A DNA stretch of 64,000 bases, taken from assembly GCF_000718095.1 (NCBI RefSeq), contig NZ_JOEI01000004.1, positions 169,888-233,887 of the forward strand, read 5' to 3'. How positions within the stretch are numbered: the stretch's first letter is position 1; each line of letters opens with the position of its first letter. The position numbers were made by a program, and so were the translations under genes. The stretch is from Streptomyces scopuliridis RB72. Lineage in GTDB: Bacteria > Actinomycetota > Actinomycetes > Streptomycetales > Streptomycetaceae. Below, piece after piece: positions 33,674 to 42,004 of the stretch. The notes under the pieces were generated by a model, which was given only the letters and a program-made list of their open reading frames with translations, ran no database searches and had not been told where the DNA came from.

Positions 33674-34810
33674 ATGGCTGAGCTTGGTGAGAACGTGCCC
33701 GCGTACCGGACGATCCGGGTGTCAGGTCCGGAGGGGCCGGTCGAGGCGGTGGCCGATGTGGTGGCATGGCAGGCGCGGGAGAGCTATCCGGACATCCTCT
33801 CGGCGGGCGGGCCGCTCTTCGGAGTGGTGCGCGAACGCGAGGCGGGCGGCTGGGAGCTGGTCTCGTCGTTCTCGGGGCTGGCCCCGCAGGACGGGCGCGA
33901 CAGCATGGGGTCCCAGTTCCGCAGACGGGCCCAGGAGTGCGAGAAGGCCGGTGACCGCGCCGGGTACGAGGAGTGCATGCGGGCCGCCGAGCGGATGGAG
34001 TGGGAGACCCTCGACGAGCTGACCGTGCTCGGCGTCCGCCACCGGGTCGCCCGCGCGGAGTGCTACGTACGGTCGGGCGCCGACGGACCGGAGCCGCCGC
34101 GGCCGACCGACCCGGACCCCATGGCGTCCGGCGAGTCGCACAAGGCCCCGGATCCCACGGCCGGGTTCGTCTTCGATCCCGTCATCGCCACCGGTATGTC
34201 CGAGGGCATCCTCAAGGTCGAACTGCTCTCCCTCGTACGCAAGCCGGGCACCGTACCGGACGAGGTCCGCGACGATTCCCGGATCGCGGCGCGGACGCAC
34301 CCGGGTGGGATCCTGCTTCCGGCGACCTTCATGACGGCGGAGAAGGAGTCCGGGCGCTGGCGGCCCGACTCGACCGGGACATGCACCACACCGCAGGGCG
34401 CGCGGGACACCCTCGCCGTCGCGCTGCGCGTCATGATCCCGTGGCAGCTCGGCCTCGAACCGGAGCGGCGCGCACCGTACTTGGCCGCCGCCGACCGGCT
34501 CGACGCGGAGCGCGGCAATGAAGTGGAGGTGGAGGGACGGCGGTTCAGGGTGGTACGGATCGAACGACTGGTCCGTATCGGGCCGGACGGCCCCGAGGGC
34601 CCGCGCCCCTCCGACCCCGACCCGCAGCCTCCCGTGATGGTGCAGCACGAGCGGGCCGTCGCGGAGGGGCTGATCTCCGAGGACGACGACGAGGACGCCC
34701 CCATCGAACTCGACGAGAACACGCGGCGGCTGGCGGCGCTGTTCCACGAGGAGGAGGCGCGCCGCAGGGAGCTGCTGGCCCAGCGGCGGGAGCGGGGCCG
34801 TGACGCCTGA
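33674..34810 (+). CDS. DUF5954-like hypothetical protein
   Basis: A 378-residue soluble protein resembling the actinobacterial DUF5954 family. It seems internally duplicated: FRRRAQECEKAGDRAGYEECMRAAERMEWETLDELTVLGVRHRVARAE is echoed later by RAPYLAAADRLDAERGNEVEVEGRRFRVVRIERLVRIGPDGPEGPRPSDPDP. No catalytic residues are recognised. The acidic C-terminus (SEDDDEDAPIELDE) ends in a charged helix. Translation starts at ATG 33674 after GGGGG. Function unknown. Confidence 0.7.
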   Translation: MAELGENVPAYRTIRVSGPEGPVEAVADVVAWQARESYPDILSAGGPLFGVVREREAGGWELVSSFSGLAPQDGRDSMGSQFRRRAQECEKAGDRAGYEECMRAAERMEWETLDELTVLGVRHRVARAECYVRSGADGPEPPRPTDPDPMASGESHKAPDPTAGFVFDPVIATGMSEGILKVELLSLVRKPGTVPDEVRDDSRIAARTHPGGILLPATFMTAEKESGRWRPDSTGTCTTPQGARDTLAVALRVMIPWQLGLEPERRAPYLAAADRLDAERGNEVEVEGRRFRVVRIERLVRIGPDGPEGPRPSDPDPQPPVMVQHERAVAEGLISEDDDEDAPIELDENTRRLAALFHEEEARRRELLAQRRERGRDA

Positions 34811-34843
34811 CGGAGTGGCACCGGCGCCGGGGCAACGCGCCCT

Positions 34844-35719
34844 TCAGCAGCGCGCGTTGACATGGCCGGGCTCTCCTGCCGGTACGACGTCCCGGTCCCG
34901 CAGCACGATCGAGAGCCGGTCGCCCCACTCCCGGCACGCGACGGTGAGGTCCGCCCGCCGGTACTCGATCACCAGCACCTTGTCGTCGTAGGCGTCCGCG
35001 TACGCGTCGCACTCCTCGTACCGCGCGCACTCCTCGGCGACGGCGAAGTCGAAGCCGATCTCGTCCCGTACCCCGGTCATCTCCGCCGCGTTCTTCTGGC
35101 CGATCGCCAGCCCCGCCCGGTGGGCGCGCTCGGCCAGCAGCCCCGCGAAGGCGGCTGCCTCCCCGCGGTCGAGCAGGCCGTCCGAGCGCAGATACGAGTC
35201 CAGGTTGTCCGCCTCGACGGCGTCGAACCCCCGGTCGGCGCAGCCGTCGATCCAGCCGCCGACGATGCCGGCCAGCCGGTCGCGGCGGTCGTCGGTGGAG
35301 ATGTCCAGGAGGGGTTCCTCCCAGTCCTCGTCGATGACGGTCGCGCCGTCCGCGTCGCGCAGCAGCAGATCGGGGTGGTTCTTCCGCCACCATGCCACGG
35401 CGTCCGGCTGTGTCTGGTACGCGTTGATGTAGCAGATGTTGTAGATGCCGGGGTCCGGGTCGGGGGCCGCCGTACGGTCCCTGATGACCGTCCGCACCCC
35501 GTCGGGCGGGTCGTACGCTCCGCCGAGCTGGTAGTCGAAGGGATCGTTCGCCCGGGGCTGCCGCACCGCGTGACCGCTGGCGGCGGAGCTCTCCGCCGCC
35601 TTGGGGGTGGCCGAGGCGCCGGAGTCGTCGGCCGTGTCGGAGGCGGCGCATCCGGAGAGTGCCAGCGCCAGCGCGAGCAGCGGAGCCACGGGCATACGGG
35701 CGGCGGGGGTGAACGGCAA
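34844..35719 (-). CDS. GH114-like secreted lipoprotein
   Basis: A protein of about 291 residues. The start is uncertain: TTG 35719 gives a lipoprotein signal (LPFTPAARMPVAPLLALALALSGC) with lipobox LSGC, while an ATG at 35695 or 35800 is also possible. The mature domain resembles family GH114 (endo-alpha-1,4-polygalactosaminidase-type): WDYQLGG-like FDYQLGGAYDPP, YNICYINAY, DGCADRGFDAVEADNLDSY with acidic residues at the strand ends, and AEECARYEECDAYADAYDDKVLVIEYR. It would cleave an exopolysaccharide at the cell surface. It is convergent with the DUF5954-like gene. Confidence 0.75.
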   Translation of the reverse strand: MPFTPAARMPVAPLLALALALSGCAASDTADDSGASATPKAAESSAASGHAVRQPRANDPFDYQLGGAYDPPDGVRTVIRDRTAAPDPDPGIYNICYINAYQTQPDAVAWWRKNHPDLLLRDADGATVIDEDWEEPLLDISTDDRRDRLAGIVGGWIDGCADRGFDAVEADNLDSYLRSDGLLDRGEAAAFAGLLAERAHRAGLAIGQKNAAEMTGVRDEIGFDFAVAEECARYEECDAYADAYDDKVLVIEYRRADLTVACREWGDRLSIVLRDRDVVPAGEPGHVNARC

Positions 35720-35825
35720 GGCGGCGTCTCGATTCCGGAGCGGTCTGACGGACCCGGCAAGTTTCGCACCGGAGCCGGGGCGTGCCCGCCCCCGGGGCAC
35801 GCCCCCTCGCCCTACAAGCCCCCGC

Positions 35826-36542
35826 TCACACCGTCAGCAGACTCGGCCTGGCCGCCCGGTCGACGGGCAGGAACGCGTCCGGCACCGGGTACTGGCCCAG
35901 GAGGAAGCGCAGGAGCGAGGCGTGCATCGCCTCGACGGGCGCGATCGTGGCCGCGGTCTCGGTCTCGAAGGCGCCCCCCACGCTGTATGTGGCCATCAGA
36001 TAGGTCTGCGCGGCCTGTTCCTCCAGCTGCAGCGCGAGCGCGGCGGCGTCGGCCGCGCTGGCGGCCCTGGCCAGCGTGGCGGTGATCTCCTTCTGGTCGG
36101 AGAGCGGCACGCCCGTCAGGGCGGGCTTGCCGGCGCGGGTCAGTACGCCGTTCCACACCTTGGCGTGGTCGGTGTGCTGGGCCGTCGCCCGGGTGAGGAA
36201 GCTCGTCAGCGCGGGCGGTACGGTCCCGAGCCTGCCCTCCCTGGCCGCGGCGAGCGCCGACGTATAGACGCCCACGACCTGGTTCTCCAGCGCTACCGCC
36301 AGCGCGACCGTCCGCAGATCGCCGGGGTAGTCGACCCGGTGCGCGATCACGCTGGCCTTGTCGACGGGCGACCGCGAGGACAGGTCGTTCTCACCGGAGC
36401 AGGCCGCCAGCAGGAACGCGGCTCCGGCGCCTCCCGCCCCCAGCAGGAAGGTCCGGCGCCCCGGGCCGGGCGCCTCGGTCTCTTCGGCGCGACTGGCGAG
36501 GGGTGGCTCCCAGCCGCCCCGTTCGGGTGGTGCGGTACTCAC
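35826..36542 (-). CDS. Ferritin-like domain lipoprotein with twin-arginine-type signal
   Basis: A 238-residue protein with a twin-arginine-type signal ending in a lipobox (RRTFLLGAGGAGAAFLLAACS). The mature part is a helical ferritin-like (DUF4439-type) domain with alternating Glu/His positions (ALENQVVGVY, AQHTDHAKVWN, LEEQAAQTYL, PVEAMHASLLRFLL). This suggests a di-metal or degenerate ferritin-like four-helix bundle on the outer face of the membrane. It overlaps the upstream paralogue by ATGA, so the two are coupled and probably form a complex. Confidence 0.8.
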   Translation of the reverse strand: MSTAPPERGGWEPPLASRAEETEAPGPGRRTFLLGAGGAGAAFLLAACSGENDLSSRSPVDKASVIAHRVDYPGDLRTVALAVALENQVVGVYTSALAAAREGRLGTVPPALTSFLTRATAQHTDHAKVWNGVLTRAGKPALTGVPLSDQKEITATLARAASAADAAALALQLEEQAAQTYLMATYSVGGAFETETAATIAPVEAMHASLLRFLLGQYPVPDAFLPVDRAARPSLLTV

Positions 36543-37150
36543 TGCACGGCCCCTTCGGAGATCGGTGAGGCGTTGCTCGTCGGATAGAAGGCGTCGGGGA
36601 ATCCGGTCGTCCCGACGTCCGCGGGCAGCGCGGCGGCGTCCGTCGGGATCGCGATCAGCTCGCTGTCGCCCGAGCCGAGCAGCGACTGAACGACCAGCAG
36701 CGTGGCGCGATGCTGTGCCTCGACCGGGGCGACGGAGGCGAAGAGCCGGCGCAGTCGCGCGGTCCCGGCCAGGCCCACGTCCTTGGTGTACGTCTGCGCG
36801 GCCACGTCCTCCAGGGAGAGGGCGAGCGCGACCACGTCCTCGGGGGTCTTGGCGGCCGGCAGCGCCTGCTGGACGACGGCCGCGTACTTCGGGTCGGTCC
36901 CGGTCTGCGGCTGCCCGCCCGCCTGGACGGCCGCCGTGTTGAAGGCCTTGGCGTGTTCCTCGTGGTGCTGGGTGGTCGTGGCGATGAACTCCTGGAGCGT
37001 CGCGTTGCCGTCCTTGATGAACGGCAGCGCGGCGGCGGTGCGGTAGACGCTCACCGCGAGGTTCTCCAGTGACGCCGCGGTCTGCAGCGCCATGATGTCG
37101 TCCCGTGTCGTGGGTTCCAGCAGCCGGGTGTCGATGTGCTCCGCGTCCAT
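36539..37150 (-). CDS. Ferritin-like domain protein, cytoplasmic partner
   Basis: A 203-residue helical protein without a signal peptide. The same pattern occurs as in its neighbour: ASLENLAVSVYRTA, TTTQHHEEHAKAFN, LSLEDVAAQTYTKD and APVEAQHRATLLVV, supplying Glu and His at spacing typical of a ferritin-like bundle. ATG 37150 was preferred to the adjacent GTG 37153; AGAGGGGG precedes both. The pair looks like an ancient duplication in which one copy gained export. Role unknown; metal or oxidative-stress handling is inference from the fold only. Confidence 0.75.
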   Translation of the reverse strand: MDAEHIDTRLLEPTTRDDIMALQTAASLENLAVSVYRTAAALPFIKDGNATLQEFIATTTQHHEEHAKAFNTAAVQAGGQPQTGTDPKYAAVVQQALPAAKTPEDVVALALSLEDVAAQTYTKDVGLAGTARLRRLFASVAPVEAQHRATLLVVQSLLGSGDSELIAIPTDAAALPADVGTTGFPDAFYPTSNASPISEGAVQ

Positions 37151-37288
37151 CACGCCCCCTCTCTCCTCGGCGCCCGCACCACCGCGGGTGCTCTCTGTGT
37201 CACCGACACATTCGCGACGCCGGGGCCGCCGGATGGTGGGACATCCGCGAGGGTTCGGGGTGTTTCACCTCTTCGGCGCAGTACGCGA

Positions 37289-37320
37289 CCGCCCCGTCGC
37301 CGTACCCGGCGACGGGGCGG
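37289..37320. terminator. Strong hairpin terminator after the second sugar importer operon
   Basis: A perfect 14-bp stem, CCGCCCCGTCGCCG / CGGCGACGGGGCGG, with loop TACC. It lies 52 bp beyond the minus-strand permease stop. Confidence 0.88.
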
Positions 37321-37371
37321 TGCCGGAGCTGTACTCCGGCGGTCCTTCCGCTACTCCCTGACCGCTCCTGA

Positions 37372-38313
37372 CTACTCCTTGACCGCGCCCGAGTTGGCGC
37401 CGTTGACGAAGTAGCGCTGGAAGCAGAAGAACAGCGCGGCCACCGGCAGGGTGGAGAGCAGCGCCGCCGCCAGCTTCAGCGGATACTGCGTGCCGCCGCC
37501 GAGACCGCCCGAGACGAAGCGGGCCAGACCCGTGGTGAGCGTCTCGTACTGACCGGACTGGGTGGCGACCAGGAAGTGCGTGAACTCGTTCCACGATCCC
37601 TGGAACGACAGGATCGTCAGCGTGATCAGCGCGGGTCTGGCCATCGGCAGGACGACGGACCAGAAGATCCGGAACACCCCCGCCCCGTCGACCCGCGCGG
37701 CCTCCTCGACCTCGCGTGGCACCGACTCGAAGAACTGCTTCATGATGAAGATGCCCGCCGCGTCCACCAGCAGCGGCAGGATCATGCCGGTGTACGTGTC
37801 GAAGATCCCGAAGGTGTTGAGCACCAGGAACTTCGGGATGAGCAGGGCCACGCCGGGCACCGCCATCACCGCGAGCACGAAGCCGAACAGCAGCGAGCGG
37901 CCCCGGAAGCGCAGCCGCGCCAGCGCGTACCCGGCCATCGAGTCGAACAGCACCCGGCCCGCGGTCACGATCACCGCGACCAGCGCCGAGTTGGAGAGCC
38001 AGCGCAGGAAGGGCACCCCGTCCGCCGACTTGCTCAGCCCGAACAGCCGCTCGTAAGCCGCTGTCGTGGGAGTGGTCGGCAGCAGGGAGAGCGGATTCGC
38101 CGCCGCGTCGGGGTCCGTCTTGAAACCGGTCACCAACTGGAGGAGGAACGGCAGCAGATAGAGCAGCGCCACCCCCACCACCAGGGCGTACCCCACCACC
38201 CGCCATGGGACCGGGAACCGTCCCAGGACCGGCGGACGGGCGGGGTTGCGCGCGGCGCGCCGGAGCCGGGCCCGCTCGACCCGGTCGCGTACGGCCGTAC
38301 CACCGGCGCTCAT
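37372..38313 (-). CDS. Sugar ABC transporter permease, MalG type
   Basis: A 313-residue membrane protein with six helices. The EAA loop is VEEAARVDGAGVFRIFWSVVLPMARPA, and the C-terminus FVNGANSGAVKE is typical of the family. Its start overlaps the stop of the partner permease (ATGA). It is the last gene of the operon and is followed by a strong hairpin. Confidence 0.93.
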   Translation of the reverse strand: MSAGGTAVRDRVERARLRRAARNPARPPVLGRFPVPWRVVGYALVVGVALLYLLPFLLQLVTGFKTDPDAAANPLSLLPTTPTTAAYERLFGLSKSADGVPFLRWLSNSALVAVIVTAGRVLFDSMAGYALARLRFRGRSLLFGFVLAVMAVPGVALLIPKFLVLNTFGIFDTYTGMILPLLVDAAGIFIMKQFFESVPREVEEAARVDGAGVFRIFWSVVLPMARPALITLTILSFQGSWNEFTHFLVATQSGQYETLTTGLARFVSGGLGGGTQYPLKLAAALLSTLPVAALFFCFQRYFVNGANSGAVKE

Positions 38314-39473
38314 CGCTTCCTCCCCTTACGTGCGCCGCGCTCCCGCAGGGCCCAGCGCTGGAACGCGGTCAGACAGAGGATCAGGGCGAGCAGGACGAAC
38401 GCGATCGCCGCGCCCTGGCCGAAGTCCGCGTTGTCGAAGCCCGCGGAGTACGACAGGAACGCGGGCGTGAGCGTCGTATTGCCCGGGGCGCCCTGGCCCA
38501 TCACATACACCTGGTCGAAGACCTGCCAGGTGGAGATCAGCCCCAGCGTGAGCACCAGGAACAGCACGGGACGCAGCGCGGGAAGCGTCACGTACCGCAG
38601 CAGCTGACGGCGGTTGACCCCTTCCAGGGCCGCCGACTCCTCCAGCTCCCGGGGGATGTCCTGGAGCGCCGCGAGGAAGATCAGCATGAACGTGCCGGAG
38701 GTCGTCCAGACGGCCAGCAGGATGATCGTGCACATCGCGATCGAGGGGCCGGACAGCCACTCGAACCACGAGAGCCCCATGAAGGAGTGGTCCGCCAGCA
38801 TCCCGGAGGGCCGCTCGGGATCGACGATCCCGAGGCCGCCCAGGATCAGGGAGAGCACCCCGCGCGGGTCCGCGAACCAGTTCGGTCCCTTCACCCCGAT
38901 CCACGACAGCAGGGAGTTGACGGCCCCGCTGCCCTGGAAGAGGAAGAGGAAGACCGTGGAGACGGCGATGGAGCTGGTGACCGACGGGAAGAAGAAGGTC
39001 GTACGCAGCGCACCGCGCGCCCGCAGCAGCTTCTGGTTGACGATCAGGGCCAGGCCCAGCGCCAGTCCGGTCTGCAGCGGCACGGTCAGCAGGACGTAAT
39101 AGGCGTTGTTGCGCAGGGCGGTCGCGAAGAGGGTGCGGTCGAGACCGTCCTGTGTGAACAGCGTCCGGTAGTTGTCCAGACCCACGAAGTCGGCGTCGCC
39201 GCTGAACGGGTTGGACTGTCCGTCCCAGTGCAGCAGGCTCACCCACAGCGCCATGAGGATGGGCAGCACCAGGAAGAGTCCGAGGACCAGCACCATGGGG
39301 CTGACGAACAGCCAGCCCCAGGTGCCTTCCCGGCGCTGGTCCCCGCGACGGCCCGCGCGCGGGGCGCGGGCACGGGCCGTCGCGGTCGTACCGGTCACAC
39401 CGGGCGTGTCAGGTTCGCCCGGTGTGCCGGTCGATCGGTGTGCGCGGTGCGCGCGCACAGTACGGAGGGGCAT
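38310..39473 (-). CDS. Sugar ABC transporter permease, MalF type
   Basis: A 387-residue permease. A basic, low-complexity cytoplasmic tail of about 50 residues precedes the first helix (WGWLFVSPMVLVLGLFLVLPI). The EAA-type loop LEESAALEGVNRRQLLRYVTLPAL contacts the ATPase. The ATG at 39473 is 5 bp after the binding-protein stop. An internal GTG (VTGTTATARAR) would shorten the tail by about 25 residues. No ATPase gene accompanies it. Confidence 0.9.
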   Translation of the reverse strand: MPLRTVRAHRAHRSTGTPGEPDTPGVTGTTATARARAPRAGRRGDQRREGTWGWLFVSPMVLVLGLFLVLPILMALWVSLLHWDGQSNPFSGDADFVGLDNYRTLFTQDGLDRTLFATALRNNAYYVLLTVPLQTGLALGLALIVNQKLLRARGALRTTFFFPSVTSSIAVSTVFLFLFQGSGAVNSLLSWIGVKGPNWFADPRGVLSLILGGLGIVDPERPSGMLADHSFMGLSWFEWLSGPSIAMCTIILLAVWTTSGTFMLIFLAALQDIPRELEESAALEGVNRRQLLRYVTLPALRPVLFLVLTLGLISTWQVFDQVYVMGQGAPGNTTLTPAFLSYSAGFDNADFGQGAAIAFVLLALILCLTAFQRWALRERGARKGRKR

Positions 39474-39478
39474 GGGGC

Positions 39479-40726
39479 TCAGTTGCCCTTCGCGATCGCC
39501 TGTTCGCCGTTGCGCTGGAGGTCGGCGAGGATCTTCTTCGGGTCGGCCGTACGCAGCGACTGGAGGTCGGTGTTGAACTGGCTCAGCACCTTGTCGAAGC
39601 CGGCGATCGTGACCGGGCCCTGCGCGTACGCGCTGCCGTCCACCCAGGCCTTGGCCTGCGGAGTCTTCTCGGCATACGTCTTGAGCGCGCTCGTCCGCGA
39701 CGGCATGACACCGAACGCGTCGGCGAAGGCGAGCTGCTGTTCGGCGGAGGTCAGGTGCTTGACGAGGTCGACGCTCGCGGCCTGGTGGGTGCTGTCGGCG
39801 GCGATGCCCCAGCAGGTGCTGAAGGCGAGCGTGCCCTCGCCCTTCGGACCCGCCGGCAGCGGGGCGACGGCGTACTTCACGTCCGGGTAGTCGAGCTTCA
39901 TGCCGCCGTCGAGCCAGTTGCCCTCGATGGTCATCGCGGCCTTGCCCTTGCCGAGCGCCTCACCGCCCCAGCTGGTGTCCACCTGCTTGGCGAACTTCAT
40001 CGAGCCCGACTTCAGCATCGACTGGACGAAGGCGAGACCCTCGGCGTTCTCCGGGGTGTCGGCGGTCATCTTCTTCTGGTCCGCGTCGGTGAGCCAGCCG
40101 CCCGCCTGCTTCATGAAGACACCGAGGCGCTGGTACTCGTCGCTGGTCACCAGGCCGGTGACGCCATTGGCGGTGAGCTTGTCCGCGACGCTCCGGAGAT
40201 CCTTCCAGGTCTTCGGGTAGTCCTTCTCGGTCAGCCCGGCCTTCTTCCACAGGTCGGAGTTGATGGCGAGACCGAGGGTGGAGGTGTCCTTGGGCAGGCA
40301 CATCTGCTTCCCGCCGTACGAGAACGACGAGAGCAGCTGCTCGGAGAAGTCCGAGGCGTCGGATATCTGGTCGCCGTACGCGTAGAGCGAGCCGCCCTTG
40401 GAGTAGTTCGCGAACTGGTCGGAGTTGACGTAGAAGACGTCCGGCGGCTTGTGCCCGGCGAAGGACTGCGCCAGCTGCTGGTTCATGTCCTTGGCGACCT
40501 CGACGGTCACCGTGTTGCCGGACTTCTTCGCGTACGAGGCGGCGGCGGCCTTCACCGCCTGGGTCTCGGCGTCACCCGAGGTGGCGATCAGGACGGTCAG
40601 CTTCTGCTTCTCGGCCTTGTCCTGCGCCTGGTCCTTGCCACTGTCGAAGTTGGACGAGCAGCCGGTGGCGGCCAGGAGCGCCGCGCAGGTGACGAGTGCG
40701 GCGGCGGCGGCCGTGCGGGTGACCAT
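39479..40726 (-). CDS. Sugar ABC transporter solute-binding lipoprotein
   Basis: A 415-residue binding protein started at ATG 40726 behind GGAGG. The lipoprotein signal is MVTRTAAAAALVTCAALLAATGC with lipobox AATGC. The mature protein has SBP_bac features (VFYVNSDQFANYSKGG, LGLAINSDLWKKAG, TWKDLRSVADKL, GKGKAAMTIEGNW). It delivers an oligosaccharide to the two permeases below it. The upstream LacI gene and divergent MGH1 glycosidase suggest a glucoside, but the ligand is not deducible. Confidence 0.92.
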   Translation of the reverse strand: MVTRTAAAAALVTCAALLAATGCSSNFDSGKDQAQDKAEKQKLTVLIATSGDAETQAVKAAAASYAKKSGNTVTVEVAKDMNQQLAQSFAGHKPPDVFYVNSDQFANYSKGGSLYAYGDQISDASDFSEQLLSSFSYGGKQMCLPKDTSTLGLAINSDLWKKAGLTEKDYPKTWKDLRSVADKLTANGVTGLVTSDEYQRLGVFMKQAGGWLTDADQKKMTADTPENAEGLAFVQSMLKSGSMKFAKQVDTSWGGEALGKGKAAMTIEGNWLDGGMKLDYPDVKYAVAPLPAGPKGEGTLAFSTCWGIAADSTHQAASVDLVKHLTSAEQQLAFADAFGVMPSRTSALKTYAEKTPQAKAWVDGSAYAQGPVTIAGFDKVLSQFNTDLQSLRTADPKKILADLQRNGEQAIAKGN

Positions 40727-40797
40727 GAATTCCTCCAGTAGAGATGAAACGTGCGGCTCAGTAGCCCGGGAAGGGCGTGCTGGGATTCGGTGGCCCG

Positions 40798-40806
40798 GGA
40801 GCGTTC
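40798..40806. promoter_or_regulatory. Operator-like half-site before the binding-protein gene
   Basis: GGAGCGTTC repeats the core of the two longer operators at 41919 and 41970. It lies about 70 bp upstream of the binding-protein start, within the end of the LacI-to-importer spacer. Confidence 0.35.
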
Positions 40807-40832
40807 TTCGCCCCGGGCGCTGGTGTGCGCGG

Positions 40833-41879
40833 TCAGCTTCCCGGGGCGGGTGTGCTGTCGCGGACGACAAGGGACGGTTCGAGCAGGACACGCTCGGGCG
40901 GGGCACCGGGCTCCGACATCCGGGCGAGCAGCAGGCGTACGCACTCGCGGCCGGCGGCCTCCAGCGGCTGGGCGACGGTGGACAGACCGGGCGAGAGCAG
41001 GGCGGCGGTGGGGGAGTCGTCGAAGCCGATGACGGCGACGTCCTTGCCCGGCGCGGCCTTCCGCTCGCGCAGCGCCTGGTAGCAGCCCAGCGCGAGCATG
41101 TCGCTGGCGGCGATCACGGCCGTCGCCCCCGTGTCGAGCAGCGGTGCCACGGCGGCCCGCGCCGAGGCGGTGTCGTCGACGCTCTGCGCGCGCCGGCCGC
41201 GTACCGGCAGACCGTGCCGGCGCATGGCGCGCTGCCAGCCCTCGGCCCGGTCGTCACCGACACCGGAGCCGCGCGGCCAGCCGAGGAACGCGATTCTGCG
41301 ATGCCCCAGCGCCACCAGATGCTCGACCGCGGCGTCCGTGCCCGAGGCGCCGTCGACATCCGCCCAGTCGCCTATCTGCCGGCCCGACCACATCCGGCCG
41401 AAGCCCACGAACGGTATGCCGCGCTTGGTCAGCCAGGCCTGACGGGGGTCGCCGCGGTCGGTGCCGCTGAGCACGAACCCGTCGACGCTGTGCAGATCGA
41501 TCAGCTCCTCGTGCCCGTCCAGACTGGCGTTGCCCGGCGGCGAGGCGAACAGCAGGATCCGGTAGCCGGCCTCGTCGGCCGCCTGGGACAGCGCGTGCAG
41601 GAAGCGGTCCATGACCGGCGCCGAGTTCCCCGGCGCGGGACGAATGCCGTAGCCGATCAGCTTGCTGGAGCGGGTACGCAGCGTCTGCGCCGCCCGGTGC
41701 GGGCGGTACCCCATCTCGTCGATGGTGCGCTGAACCCGCTCCAGCGTCTCGGAGCGCAGCAGTTCGGGCGAATTGAGGGCATTTGACACCGTCTGTGGAG
41801 AGACTCCGGCGCGCCGCGCGACCATGGCCAGGGTCACTGGACCGGCCTTGGGCGAGGGCGCGTTGGGGGAGCGGGGCAT
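40833..41879 (-). CDS. LacI-family regulator of the importer and MGH1 glycosidase
   Basis: A 348-residue regulator. The HTH lies at about residues 15-60 (VTLAMVARRAGVSPQTVSNALNSPELLRSETLERV...MGYRPHRAAQTLRTRSS), then a ligand domain (LIGYGIRPAPGNSAPVMDRFLHAL, VIAASDMLALGCYQAL, VAVIGFDDSPTAALLSPGLSTV). It is upstream of the importer genes on the same strand and divergent from the MGH1 gene. Two palindromic operators lie between the divergent starts, so it probably represses both directions and itself. Confidence 0.92.
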   Translation of the reverse strand: MPRSPNAPSPKAGPVTLAMVARRAGVSPQTVSNALNSPELLRSETLERVQRTIDEMGYRPHRAAQTLRTRSSKLIGYGIRPAPGNSAPVMDRFLHALSQAADEAGYRILLFASPPGNASLDGHEELIDLHSVDGFVLSGTDRGDPRQAWLTKRGIPFVGFGRMWSGRQIGDWADVDGASGTDAAVEHLVALGHRRIAFLGWPRGSGVGDDRAEGWQRAMRRHGLPVRGRRAQSVDDTASARAAVAPLLDTGATAVIAASDMLALGCYQALRERKAAPGKDVAVIGFDDSPTAALLSPGLSTVAQPLEAAGRECVRLLLARMSEPGAPPERVLLEPSLVVRDSTPAPGS

Positions 41880-41918
41880 GACTGTCTCCGGAACGGTTTG
41901 TGCGATTCGACGAGTTGA

Positions 41919-41932
41919 TTGGAGCGTTCAAA
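41919..41932. promoter_or_regulatory. LacI-type operator 1
   Basis: TTGGAGCGTTCAAA matches the palindromic pattern TTGGANCGNTCCAA with one mismatch and a central CG. It is 40 bp from the LacI start. Confidence 0.75.
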
Positions 41933-41969
41933 TGCCATTGTCAACGAGCTGAAGTCGTCGTTAGGGTTC

Positions 41970-41983
41970 TTGGAACGCTCCAA
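41970..41983. promoter_or_regulatory. LacI-type operator 2
   Basis: TTGGAACGCTCCAA is a near-perfect 14-bp palindrome centred on CG, 51 bp from operator 1 and 21 bp upstream of the MGH1-type gene. A promoter-like TTGTCA-N17-TTAGGG (41938-41966) lies between the two. Confidence 0.8.
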
Positions 41984-42004
41984 TGACTGAGAGGTTCTGC
42001 TCTG

